From: SAR324 cluster bacterium | Lineage (GTDB): Bacteria; SAR324; NAC60-12 | Direction of reading: 5' to 3' | DNA length: 64,000 bases | Assembly (NCBI GenBank): GCA_015231825.1 | Contig: JADGAV010000011.1 | Coordinates: forward strand, 59,522 to 123,521 | Shown: positions 49,507 through 57,738 of the stretch, in pieces | Numbering within the stretch: position 1 is the first letter of the stretch | Layout: each line of letters starts with the position of its first letter | The notes under the pieces: model-generated | The model's database searches: none | The model's input: only the letters and a program-made list of their open reading frames with translations | Told to the model about the DNA's origin: nothing | Program-made: the position numbers and the translations under genes

Positions 49507-50356
49507 AGCTTCAAATGAAGAGAAAAAAAACCTGTTGATTGAAGCACTTTCCTACATCCAAAAATTTCAGGGAAAGATCATCGTCATCAAATATGGCGGG
49601 GCAGCCATGATTGAAGAAGAACTGAAGGTCCACTTTGCACGGGATATTGTCTTGCTTCAATCCTTGGGAATGTGTCCGGTGATTGTCCATGGAGGAGGCC
49701 CTGAAGTGAGCCGGGCCATGGAACAGTTAGGGCAGGAAGTTTCATTTATTGATGGTCTGCGTGTTACCAGTGCAGAAAATATTAAAGTTGCTGAAATGGT
49801 GTTGTCAGGAACGATCAACAAAGAAATTATTGCTCATCTCAATACCTTTGATGGGAAGGCCGTCGGTTTGAGCGGAAAAGATGGTCATTTGATTGAAGCT
49901 TATAAAAAGGCACCTGTCAGCGGTGTTGATCTTGGCTATGTTGGAGGGGTAAAAAGTACAAACCCTGAGATTCTTCACGTCTTGCTCAGGGAAAAATTCC
50001 TCCCTGTTGTTTCTCCAATCGGTCTTGGAAAAGATGGAGTTACTTACAATCTAAACGCAGATACCGTTGCATCATCAATCGCAGTTGCCCTCAAAGCGGA
50101 CAAAATAATTTTTATGACCGACGTAGACGGAATTATGGTTGATGGGAAGCTTCAGTCTGAATTGAATTCAGAGGAAGTTAAAAAATTGATCAAAAAACAG
50201 GTTATTCGTGGAGGAATGGTCCCCAAAGCCGAGGCAATTTTAACAAGTGTTGCCTCTGGAGTCAGAGCCGCCTATATTATCAACGGGACTGATCCCCATT
50301 CGGTGATTGCAGAACTGTTTACAGATAAAGGAACAGGAACGAAAGTTGTATTATAG
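49499..50356 (+). CDS. argB: acetylglutamate kinase ArgB
   Basis: Phosphorylates N-acetylglutamate, the second step of arginine synthesis. The 285 residues contain VIKYGGAAM, VIVHGGGPEVSRAM, GLRVT, GLSGKDG, LNADTVASSIA, MTDVDGI and RGGMVPKAEA, the normal ArgB landmarks. ATG at 49499 overlaps the end of the FHA gene by 8 nt, with GGGGGGAGAG upstream; a longer frame from 49445 is unlikely. Its coupling to the FHA gene looks like a shared transcript rather than shared function. Its end overlaps the convergent L,D-transpeptidase gene by 6 nt. Confidence 0.95.
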   Translation: MDKASNEEKKNLLIEALSYIQKFQGKIIVIKYGGAAMIEEELKVHFARDIVLLQSLGMCPVIVHGGGPEVSRAMEQLGQEVSFIDGLRVTSAENIKVAEMVLSGTINKEIIAHLNTFDGKAVGLSGKDGHLIEAYKKAPVSGVDLGYVGGVKSTNPEILHVLLREKFLPVVSPIGLGKDGVTYNLNADTVASSIAVALKADKIIFMTDVDGIMVDGKLQSELNSEEVKKLIKKQVIRGGMVPKAEAILTSVASGVRAAYIINGTDPHSVIAELFTDKGTGTKVVL

Positions 50357-51361
50357 TGTTTGTTTCCTGAATTTCCTGATTACTGAGTCGTCGCTATTGG
50401 TTTCAAGCGCATATTGGTGAGAGAGTGATGATCTTGGAGATTTTATTGGTTGCCAGGTTTCACTGATGATCCGGAAATTTCCTTGTTCGTTTGCAACATA
50501 GAGTTGTTTTCTGCCCAGATCATTTGTACCTGTTGAAGTAAAGTGTTGAGTAAATTGAATATTGTAAATTCCTTTTGCTTTTAGAATCGAAATCTCGCTG
50601 ATCTTTATTTTTCTTTTTTTATTCTTCTTGTTAACCAATTTCTTAAATTGTTTCCACCGTCGATAATTGAATTTTTGCGTTTTGAAATTTTTAGAATAAA
50701 ATGACAAATACGTTTCAGTTTGTCCAGACTCCCAATTTGTTTTCCACTGCTTAATAAATTCCAATAATTCGCTGCGAACTTTTTTAATTTTCTCCTGAGC
50801 AACATAGGCTACGGATTCTTCAATGATTAGAGGCGTTTCAAACAACGAGATGTGCTGGGCAACTTCCAAAAAATCCGTGTTTGTAGTCGAAATGCACCCC
50901 TTCGTTGCAGCCGGGTAACCTTTGTCTGTCCCATGAAGCCAGATCCCTGATCCGTTTTTATTGTATAGTACCTGGTCCAGGTGGTTCGGATAATTGAGCT
51001 CAAATGCACCTGCCCCATAGATTTGGGCTGAAGAACCGTATTGATTGATCAATTCTTTTCCGGTCCATGCGTCGGTAAAAAAATAGAGCCCGGTCGGTGT
51101 TCTGGCATCCCCTTCTTGTTGTTTGTCTCCCTGATTTTTTCCCGTTGTGCATTGATATTGCAATACTTTTTCCCAAATAGATTGATTTTGAAAAACGGTA
51201 ACTGAACATTCTGTTTTGTCTACAATCAGGGCTGTTGCTCCGGGTTTGTTATACAGAATCAAACCATCAGGCAAATATGTTTGTGCCTGCAAATGCGAAA
51301 TAAACAAGAAAAGAATGATGAATAAAATCCACCTTTTTATAATTTCTGTTAGTGATCGCAT
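50351..51361 (-). CDS. L,D-transpeptidase (YkuD family), copy 2
   Basis: 336-residue secreted peptidoglycan transpeptidase. Hydrophobic signal segment WILFIILFLFISHLQAQ, then YkuD domain with IWLHGTDKGYPAATKGC, catalytic Cys156, and a C-terminal NTF2-like region (QWKTNWESGQTETYLSFYS). It is paralogous over its whole length to the protein at 13626-14585 (shared KPGATAL-VDK-ECSV, PTG, GAGAF-LNYPN-LD-VLY). The two differ mostly in the signal peptide and C-terminal tail. Confidence 0.88.
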   Translation of the reverse strand: MRSLTEIIKRWILFIILFLFISHLQAQTYLPDGLILYNKPGATALIVDKTECSVTVFQNQSIWEKVLQYQCTTGKNQGDKQQEGDARTPTGLYFFTDAWTGKELINQYGSSAQIYGAGAFELNYPNHLDQVLYNKNGSGIWLHGTDKGYPAATKGCISTTNTDFLEVAQHISLFETPLIIEESVAYVAQEKIKKVRSELLEFIKQWKTNWESGQTETYLSFYSKNFKTQKFNYRRWKQFKKLVNKKNKKRKIKISEISILKAKGIYNIQFTQHFTSTGTNDLGRKQLYVANEQGNFRIISETWQPIKSPRSSLSHQYALETNSDDSVIRKFRKQTL

Positions 51362-51528
51362 TGTTTTTATAAAAACTTTTCGAGAAAAATTCGGGATCTT
51401 TCAGCTCTTTGTTCAAACCTGAAATGTGTTTTCTGTAAAATTGATTGTTACCGGGATCCGGAACGTCTTTTTCAAAGACATTCATATTCGAATTATATAA
51501 CAAAGTGCAGCAAATTTTCAAAAATTAA

Positions 51529-51752
51529 ATGAGATTAAGTGACGGCAGTGAGTGTTTCACCAAGTCCTATTGGGAAGAATTTCAGTTTTTAATCGCTGAA
51601 CGGCCTTTTGAAATTATGCTGACTTTTTTGAGAATGTTCGTCATGATGAGGCGCTTAATTTGCTTCCCGAAACAATTGCGAAACCGCAAAAAATTACATT
51701 TTTTAAAAGGTTGAATTATGGACTGGGATTTGAACCCGCCACGATTGTCTGA
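51529..51752 (+). pseudogene. possible small gene with a -1 frameshift at a T6 run, upstream of coaBC
   Basis: One frame (ATG 51529, stop at 51712) reads YWEEFQFLIAERPFE; the -1 frame continues with FFENVRHDEALNLLPETIA and ends at 51752, 35 nt inside coaBC. The switch would occur at T6 (51624-51629), where the sequence is arranged as T-TTT-TTG in the first frame. Either a broken gene, a sequence error or frameshift expression. No ribosome binding site is seen and the product is not recognised. The upstream gap 51362-51528 holds nothing else I can support. Confidence 0.3.
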
Positions 51753-52959
51753 ATTGAATGATCATGATGTTGCCGGCATGGGCAGCAACTTGAAAGGCAA
51801 AAGGATTGCGCTGATGCTAACTGGCAGTATTGCCGCCTATCGGGCTCCGGATTTGATCCGTAGTCTCCGTCGAGAAGGTGCAGAAGTGACTGTCTTTGCT
51901 TCAAAAGAAGGCTTACGCTACGTCGCCAGGGAAGCATTGGAGTGGACTTCACTCAATCGGGTCATTGATGAATTCACTGCTGATGCAGAGCACTTGAGTG
52001 ATTCTGCTCCCTTTAGCGCTTATCTACTGGCCCCCGCTACCTACAATACGGTCAATAAAATGGCACAGGGGATTGCCGATTCAGTGGTCACATCGACCCT
52101 CGCATCAGCATTGGGAAAATTGGAACATCGTCAAACGGCTGTTCTTGTTGCTCCCGCAATGCATGGCTCGATGCACAACAGTATTTTGACGGAGTCTCTT
52201 AAAAAACTTCATAGGATGGGAGTGCGTGTGATTCCCCCTCGCCAGGAAAATGGCAAAAATAACCTGCCCTCCATTGAAAATTTGCTTGCCGAAACGATTC
52301 GAGCCACTCACGAATCCCCTCTCAAGGGAGTCAAAATTTTGATAACAGGAGGATCGACGCCTGTTTATATTGATCATATCCGATATATTACCAACCGGTT
52401 TACAGGGGCTTTAGCGATCCAGATTGCAAAAGATGCTTATTTCCAAGGAGCCCAGGTTCACTTAGTTTTGGGAAGAGACAGTCATGCAGCTCCTCCCTAT
52501 CTGGATCAGTCTCTCATTGAAACTTATGATGATTATGTAGAGACGATTGAAAAATTGCTCCACCACCAAGATTTTGCTGCGGGAATTTTTACTGCTGCCG
52601 TTGCTGATTATCGTCCTGAAACAATCTTTTCCGGAAAAATTCCAAGTGGTCAGCTGCATTCGATCAAACTGACTTCTACTGAAAAAGTCATCCAACGAAT
52701 TCATGCAGATTTTCCAGATCTTTTTATGGTCACTTTCAAATATGAAGAAAAAGTCAGTCACGAGGAATTGTTGGAGATTGTCCAGGCTCGATTGAACCAG
52801 GGATTTCCGATGCTTGTGGCCAATCGAGGAGAAGAAACAGGGGCTCAGGGAGAGCAAGTTGCCTGGTTGGTTGAACAAGGTATTGCTCCTCAAAAGATGG
52901 TTGGAAAACCTCAAATTGCCCGAACCCTGTTGAGTCGCCTGGCAGAAAAATTATGCTGA
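51718..52959 (+). CDS. coaBC: bifunctional phosphopantothenoylcysteine decarboxylase / phosphopantothenate-cysteine ligase CoaBC
   Basis: Two steps of coenzyme A synthesis in one protein of 413 residues. N-terminal flavin decarboxylase (CoaC, about 27-200): LMLTGSIAAYRAPDLIR, LLAPATYNTVNKMAQGIADS and the catalytic-loop APAMHGSMH (normally PAMN-x-x-M). C-terminal ligase (CoaB, about 205-413): ILITGGSTPVYIDHIRYITNRFTG and AAVADYRP. ATG at 51718 has AAAGG upstream but adds about 20 residues to the usual start; ATG at 51778 is the family-length alternative. The Asn-to-His change in PAMN is notable. Confidence 0.88.
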   Translation: MDWDLNPPRLSELNDHDVAGMGSNLKGKRIALMLTGSIAAYRAPDLIRSLRREGAEVTVFASKEGLRYVAREALEWTSLNRVIDEFTADAEHLSDSAPFSAYLLAPATYNTVNKMAQGIADSVVTSTLASALGKLEHRQTAVLVAPAMHGSMHNSILTESLKKLHRMGVRVIPPRQENGKNNLPSIENLLAETIRATHESPLKGVKILITGGSTPVYIDHIRYITNRFTGALAIQIAKDAYFQGAQVHLVLGRDSHAAPPYLDQSLIETYDDYVETIEKLLHHQDFAAGIFTAAVADYRPETIFSGKIPSGQLHSIKLTSTEKVIQRIHADFPDLFMVTFKYEEKVSHEELLEIVQARLNQGFPMLVANRGEETGAQGEQVAWLVEQGIAPQKMVGKPQIARTLLSRLAEKLC

Positions 52960-53699
52960 AGCGATGTTTAATGTTTTTCTTATGGATTCCAGGGTGTGTT
53001 TTCGGGCAGAACATTGACAATCAACAGAGAGCTCTGACTGTTCAGCAAATGTCGGCAAAAGATCGCTTTGAATGGCGAACCGTCAGCTTAAAAAAAACCA
53101 TTCCAGTTCCTCAATCAATTGCTTCAATTAAGCAGGCAATAGAAGGTCGGACCAGCTTACTGATGCATTCTATGCAGCAATGGGTTCCTTATGATCCCGC
53201 TGCTTTTCGAAAATATTCATTTCTCCATTGGGAAATGTGTGGAAGGCCACCGCTCCTGCCAATTCAGGAAAAACTTCTTTTACGAGACTTTTTTAATGCA
53301 GGAGGAACATTTTTTTTAGACCATTGTGAAGGGAGTTTTAACGAGGGAGAATGGAAAAGGTGGGGGGCGTCCATATTTCCGGAAAGTCAATGGGAAGAGT
53401 TGGAAAGTTCGCATGTCTTGGCATACAGTTTCTATCTTCTTGAAAAACGCATGTTGCTCGACGGAGGGCATTCATCGATAAATTTATTAAAAAATGACGG
53501 ACGGATGATCATTATATTGAATCAAAATTCCGGTTTTTCCTGGAAAAATTTTCGGCAATCAAAAGTTTCAAAAAACTACAATTCCACTCAAAATGAAATT
53601 CGTTTGCGATTTTATGTGAATTTGTTGATGTATTTATTGACCGGTAACTACAAGGCTGATCAACTGCACCTGCCAACGATTCTTTTACGAAGAAAATGA
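52953..53699 (+). CDS. DUF4159 family secreted protein
   Basis: 248 residues with a signal peptide (MFFLWIPGCVFG, about 1-18) and a DUF4159-like domain. Core: FRKYSFLHWEMCGR, LLRDFFNAGGTFFLDHCEGSF (the aspartate-containing loop of the family) and ESSHVLAYSFY. The family is common in Gram-negative bacteria, and its function is unknown. It overlaps the end of coaBC by 7 nt and is therefore probably expressed with it. Confidence 0.78.
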   Translation: MLKRCLMFFLWIPGCVFGQNIDNQQRALTVQQMSAKDRFEWRTVSLKKTIPVPQSIASIKQAIEGRTSLLMHSMQQWVPYDPAAFRKYSFLHWEMCGRPPLLPIQEKLLLRDFFNAGGTFFLDHCEGSFNEGEWKRWGASIFPESQWEELESSHVLAYSFYLLEKRMLLDGGHSSINLLKNDGRMIIILNQNSGFSWKNFRQSKVSKNYNSTQNEIRLRFYVNLLMYLLTGNYKADQLHLPTILLRRK

Positions 53700-53876
53700 G
53701 AATGGCCTTTCTAGCAGAATTGTAAATTTATTGCGACTTTGAGTCACTTCTGCAATACTGGGAGGGTTTTGATTCATTTGGCTAACACTGTAGGCTTCCT
53801 TTAGTAATAAATGATCTAACATTTTTAAATCAATCATCATCAAATAATTTTTAAAAATAAATTAATGGAGAAAAAC

Positions 53877-54503
53877 ATGAAAAAAATCCTTGTTGCGGGA
53901 ATAGCTTTTCTGATGAGCTTGGGAGTAACGATGACTGTCAATGCTGCTGGTGATGCGGCGAAAGGTAAGGCTCTTTTTGCGGTTTGTGTCGCGTGTCATG
54001 GGCCTAACGGCGAAGGAAATGCTGCTCTTCATGCGCCAGTTATTGCAGGACAGGAAGACTGGTATGTCGAAAGACAGTTGAATAATTTCAAGGCCGGAAT
54101 ACGAGGAGCCGATCCCAAAGATCTGTATGGTGCACAAATGCGTCCGATGGCAATGACTTTGACAACTGACCAGGCTGTAGCTGATGTTGCTGCTTATGTT
54201 GCGTCGCTTAAGCCTGTAAAGCCTGCAACCAGCCTCAAAGGAGATGCTGCTGCCGGACAAGCCAGTTTTGCGGTTTGTCTCGCGTGTCATGGAGCGAATG
54301 GTGAAGGGAATAAAGCACTCAATGCTCCCAGGATTTCTGGACAGTTTGACTGGTATGTAGTCCAGCAAATCAATAACTTCAAGACGGGAATTCGAGGAGC
54401 CAATCCGAAAGATGCATTTGGAATGCAGATGCGTCCGATGGCAATGACCGTTGCAACCGATGATATTGCTAAAAATATTGCTGCATTTCTTGCGACAAAA
54501 TAA
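53877..54503 (+). CDS. periplasmic diheme cytochrome c (cytochrome c4-like)
   Basis: 208 residues. Signal peptide 1-23 (LVAGIAFLMSLGVTMTVNA) precedes two cytochrome c domains with heme sites CVACH (Cys37, Cys40, His41) and CLACH (Cys134, Cys137, His138). Each domain has a distal methionine segment, AQMRPMAM and MQMRPMAM. The tandem repeat and length resemble cytochrome c4-type electron carriers. GGAG 8 nt upstream supports ATG at 53877; an in-frame ATG at 53865 lies before it. It stands alone, with a terminator after it. Confidence 0.9.
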   Translation: MKKILVAGIAFLMSLGVTMTVNAAGDAAKGKALFAVCVACHGPNGEGNAALHAPVIAGQEDWYVERQLNNFKAGIRGADPKDLYGAQMRPMAMTLTTDQAVADVAAYVASLKPVKPATSLKGDAAAGQASFAVCLACHGANGEGNKALNAPRISGQFDWYVVQQINNFKTGIRGANPKDAFGMQMRPMAMTVATDDIAKNIAAFLATK

Positions 54504-54515
54504 CTAGATTTCCTC

Positions 54516-54549
54516 CGACCTTCAGATGCCTCCATTGTGCTGAAGGTCG
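54516..54549 (+). terminator. rho-independent terminator after the cytochrome c gene
   Basis: CGACCTTCAG (54516-54525) pairs perfectly with CTGAAGGTCG (54540-54549) around a 14-nt loop. A T-rich stretch follows about 6-25 nt later (CCTTTCTTTGAG, then TTCTTTTTATTTTT). It begins 12 nt after the stop codon. Confidence 0.65.
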
Positions 54550-54689
54550 ATCCTTTCTTTGAGTTCTTTTTATTTTTCCTGCCAATTTTAATTTTTCTTG
54601 AATCTGATTTCTGATTCAGGAATTATTTTTTGTATATTTGTCCCCGGTATTGAAGTTATCTCATCTAATTGCCAACGCGAGGATTGAAA

Positions 54690-56525
54690 GTGATTTTAGG
54701 AATTTCCGCTCTTTATCACGATAGCGCAGCCTGTCTTTTGGAAGAAGGGAAGATTGTGGCCGCCGCTCAGGAGGAACGTTTTACACGCAAAAAACAAGAC
54801 GCTCGCTTTCCCGAACATGCAATTCGCTACTGTTTAAAAGAAGCAGGGATTCAACTGACTGAGGTTGAATTTGTTACGTTTTATGAAAAACCTTTTGTCA
54901 AATTTGAGCGGCTGCTGGAAACATATCTGAGTTATGCTCCGCTGGGAATTTTGTCTTTTGCTAAATCAATGCCGATCTGGTTGAAAGAAAAGCTCTTCCA
55001 ACGTCGATTGATTGAAAATCAATTGATTCAGATTGATCCGGAATGGAAAGCATATAAAAAGCGCCTTCTCTTTGCGGAACATCACCAGTCTCATGCGGCT
55101 TCCGCGTTTTTTCCTTCTCCATTTGAAGAAGCATTGATTTTGACAATGGACGGAGTAGGAGAATGGACCACTGCCTCAATGGCAATCGGCCACGGCAACC
55201 AGATGGAGATTAAAAAAGAAATCAAGTTTCCTCATTCTTTGGGATTGCTATATTCCGCTTTTACCTATTACACAGGATTTAAAGTCAATTCGGGAGAGTA
55301 CAAAGTGATGGGGCTGGCGCCTTATGGAGAGCCAAAGTATGTCCAGTTGATTTTGGATCATTTGATAGATTTGAAGGAAGATGGTTCATTTGCGCTCAAC
55401 ATGGGGTATTTTGATTACTGTAAAGGATTGAAGATGACCAATTCGGCCTTCAATCAATTGTTTGGTGCACCTCCTCGTAAACCGGAATCTGAATTGGGAC
55501 AAAAAGAAATGGATTTGGCCCGTTCTATTCAGGAAGTGACAGAGGAAGTGATGCTGCGTATAGTCAGGAGTTTGTGTAAAGAGTTCCAATTGAAAAATTT
55601 GTGCCTTGCCGGCGGCGTGGCTTTAAACTGTGTTGCAAATGGCAGGATTCTCAGAGAGACCCCTGTAGAAAAAATTTGGATTCAACCAGCGGCTGGGGAC
55701 GCTGGAGGAGCTGTGGGAGCCGCATATGCCACCTGGCATCAATTTAAAAATATGCCGCGTGCTGTGAATGGGAGTGACCAAATGGCTGGCTCTTATCTGG
55801 GACCTCGATTTCCTAACGAGAGCATTCAAAAATTTTTGAAAAAAAAAGAAATCCCGCATCATTTTGTCGATGAAGAATCTTTATTTCAAAAAGTTGCAGA
55901 GAGTTTGCAAGAAGAAAAAGTTATCGGATGGATGCAGGGACGGATGGAATTCGGCCCTCGTTCATTAGGAGGACGCAGTATATTAGGGGATCCACGCAGT
56001 CCAAAAATGCAGTCAGTGATGAATTTAAAAATTAAGTATCGAGAATCTTTCCGACCTTTTGCGCCCTCAATCTTGAATGAACATCTCACGGAATATTTTG
56101 ATTTGGACCGGGAAAGCCCTTATATGCTTCTGGTTGCCCCTGTTGCCGAAAAGTTTCGTATACGGATGACTGAAAGGCAGGAGCGCTTATGGGGGATTGA
56201 AAAACTAAACGTTCCTCGTTCCAATTTGCCTGCGATCACACACGTCGATTATTCGGCAAGAATTCAAACCGTACATCAAGAAACCAATCCGCGTTATCAT
56301 CGTTTAATTTCAACTTTTTATGATTTGACGGGTTGTCCGGTTTTGGTCAATACATCGTTTAATGTTCGCGGAGAACCGATTGTTTGCACACCAGAAGATG
56401 CATACCGCTGCTTTATGCGAACAGAAATGGATGTCTTGGTGTTAGAAAACTTTATACTGTACAAAAACGAACAGCCAAAATGGGCGGAAGATCATGATTG
56501 GCGCAATGAATTTGAACTCGATTGA
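54690..56525 (+). CDS. carbamoyltransferase of the NodU/TobZ/CmcH family
   Basis: 611 residues (from GTG 54690). N-terminal ASKHA domain (1-370): LGISALYHDSAACLL, AAAQEERFTRKKQD and AEHHQSHAASAFFPSPF with metal-binding histidines, LAGGVALNC. C-terminal domain (about 390-611): GWMQGRMEFGPRSLGGRSIL and GCPVLVNTSFNVRGEPIVCTPEDA. These enzymes carbamoylate sugar or antibiotic hydroxyls from carbamoyl phosphate via carbamoyl-adenylate. No biosynthetic cluster surrounds it, so the acceptor is unknown. GAGGA 6 nt upstream selects the GTG; a TTG at 54669 is less likely. Confidence 0.9.
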   Translation: MILGISALYHDSAACLLEEGKIVAAAQEERFTRKKQDARFPEHAIRYCLKEAGIQLTEVEFVTFYEKPFVKFERLLETYLSYAPLGILSFAKSMPIWLKEKLFQRRLIENQLIQIDPEWKAYKKRLLFAEHHQSHAASAFFPSPFEEALILTMDGVGEWTTASMAIGHGNQMEIKKEIKFPHSLGLLYSAFTYYTGFKVNSGEYKVMGLAPYGEPKYVQLILDHLIDLKEDGSFALNMGYFDYCKGLKMTNSAFNQLFGAPPRKPESELGQKEMDLARSIQEVTEEVMLRIVRSLCKEFQLKNLCLAGGVALNCVANGRILRETPVEKIWIQPAAGDAGGAVGAAYATWHQFKNMPRAVNGSDQMAGSYLGPRFPNESIQKFLKKKEIPHHFVDEESLFQKVAESLQEEKVIGWMQGRMEFGPRSLGGRSILGDPRSPKMQSVMNLKIKYRESFRPFAPSILNEHLTEYFDLDRESPYMLLVAPVAEKFRIRMTERQERLWGIEKLNVPRSNLPAITHVDYSARIQTVHQETNPRYHRLISTFYDLTGCPVLVNTSFNVRGEPIVCTPEDAYRCFMRTEMDVLVLENFILYKNEQPKWAEDHDWRNEFELD

Positions 56526-56595
56526 AAAAACTTTTTCCGTCTTCAACCGAGGTGCCATAAATTTGTTGTAAATACACAATTTTTGGAATTCACGC

Positions 56596-56624
56596 TTGTG
56601 AAATTTGTAATAATACTTTATAAA
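56596..56624 (+). promoter_or_regulatory. candidate sigma-70 promoter for rplC
   Basis: TTGTGA at 56596-56601 and TATAAA at 56619-56624 with 17-bp spacing. A transcript would start near 56631, giving a leader of about 125 nt before rplC. Confidence 0.5.
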
Positions 56625-56755
56625 AACAAGTTTGAATAAAACTACAGGGTGAATGAGAACCGCTGATTTTGACAACAGCAAAAATAAATTCAGCCATCCA
56701 TTGAATATTTTAAAAAAATAATAGAGATTTTTTACCATTTCAAAGAAAGGTTACC

Positions 56756-57376
56756 ATGTTAAACGGGATAATGGGACGTAAAATCGGAATGACCCAGATC
56801 TTTGAAGCCGATGGCACTGCAGTGCCTGTCACAGTGGTTCAGGTTGGACCTGTTACGGTGGTTCAAAAAAAGACTGAAGAACAAGAAGGCTACAACAGCG
56901 TTCAAGTTGGGTATGAAGAGATTCCTGACCGTAAAACCAACAAACCTATGAAAGGTCATTTAAAAAGCCAAAAAGCGGTGCGGATTTTAAAGGAATTCAA
57001 GGTTGATGATATTGCTCAAGTGGAACTGGGGCAGGTATTTGATTACAGCATGTTTGAAGAAGGCGAGACGATTGCGATTACAGGTGTATCGAAAGGAAAA
57101 GGATTTTCAGGTACCATTAAACGCCACAATTTTGGAGGACAGCCGGCAAGTCATGGGCACAGAGGCCACCGCAGAACCGGAAGTATCGGTCAGTGCGCTA
57201 CGCCGGCCAGGGTCTTTAAGGGTAAAAAAATGCCGGGCCAGTATGGCAACAAAAACGTAACAGTTCTGGGTTTGAAAGTTTCGAAAATAATCCCGGAACA
57301 AAACTTGCTTTTGATTAGAGGAGCCGTTCCAGGAAAAAATGGGGGTGTTGTTACATTGAAGAAATCAGGGCGTTAA
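56756..57376 (+). CDS. rplC: 50S ribosomal protein L3 (isolated copy)
   Basis: Early-assembly protein of the large subunit, near the peptidyl-transferase centre. The 206 residues are of normal length: MGRKIGMTQIF, PVTVVQVGPVTVVQ, and the central signature HGHRGHRRTGSIGQCATPARV, KKMPGQYGN. AAAGG is about 5 nt before the ATG. Normally rplC lies in the S10 operon (rpsJ-rplC-rplD-rplW-rplB). Here no other ribosomal gene adjoins; it has its own promoter-like boxes upstream and a terminator 9 nt after the stop. It may be a relocated single gene or a second copy. Confidence 0.95.
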   Translation: MLNGIMGRKIGMTQIFEADGTAVPVTVVQVGPVTVVQKKTEEQEGYNSVQVGYEEIPDRKTNKPMKGHLKSQKAVRILKEFKVDDIAQVELGQVFDYSMFEEGETIAITGVSKGKGFSGTIKRHNFGGQPASHGHRGHRRTGSIGQCATPARVFKGKKMPGQYGNKNVTVLGLKVSKIIPEQNLLLIRGAVPGKNGGVVTLKKSGR

Positions 57377-57385
57377 CACACGTTT

Positions 57386-57415
57386 GAATCGCCGGAAATT
57401 TTTTACTGGCGATTC
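57386..57415 (+). terminator. rho-independent terminator after rplC
   Basis: GAATCGCC (57386-57393) pairs with GGCGATTC (57408-57415), extended inward by two pairs, around a T-rich loop. ATTTTCC follows. It begins 9 nt past the rplC stop. Confidence 0.65.
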
Positions 57416-57738
57416 ATTTTCCTATCATTTCAAGAATGCCCTGACGGTTTCCAATCCCTTCCTAAATTTCTTCCTTTTGTTTATTCCCTTTCTTTCTTAT
57501 ATTTGTTACCATTTGTAGCCGACGGCTTGAAAAAATATAAGCGATGGTGCTGCTCAAAACGAACAGAGGTAGGAAAATCCCTCATTGACAGAGTTCAGTA
57601 AAAAACCCCACATCAGATTTTAACTTGTTAATTGGTTGCAGACTAATTTCCTCTTTGAAAATTGCTGGTATTAGAAATTCAGCAAGTTTTCCTAGTTGAG
57701 ACGTTTTGTCACTGAAACCGCAATAATGAAAGAATATT
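57416..57738. other. intergenic region before the 712-residue gene
   Basis: About 320 bp with no gene or clear promoter; it contains scattered poly-T and AT-rich stretches only. Confidence 0.4.
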
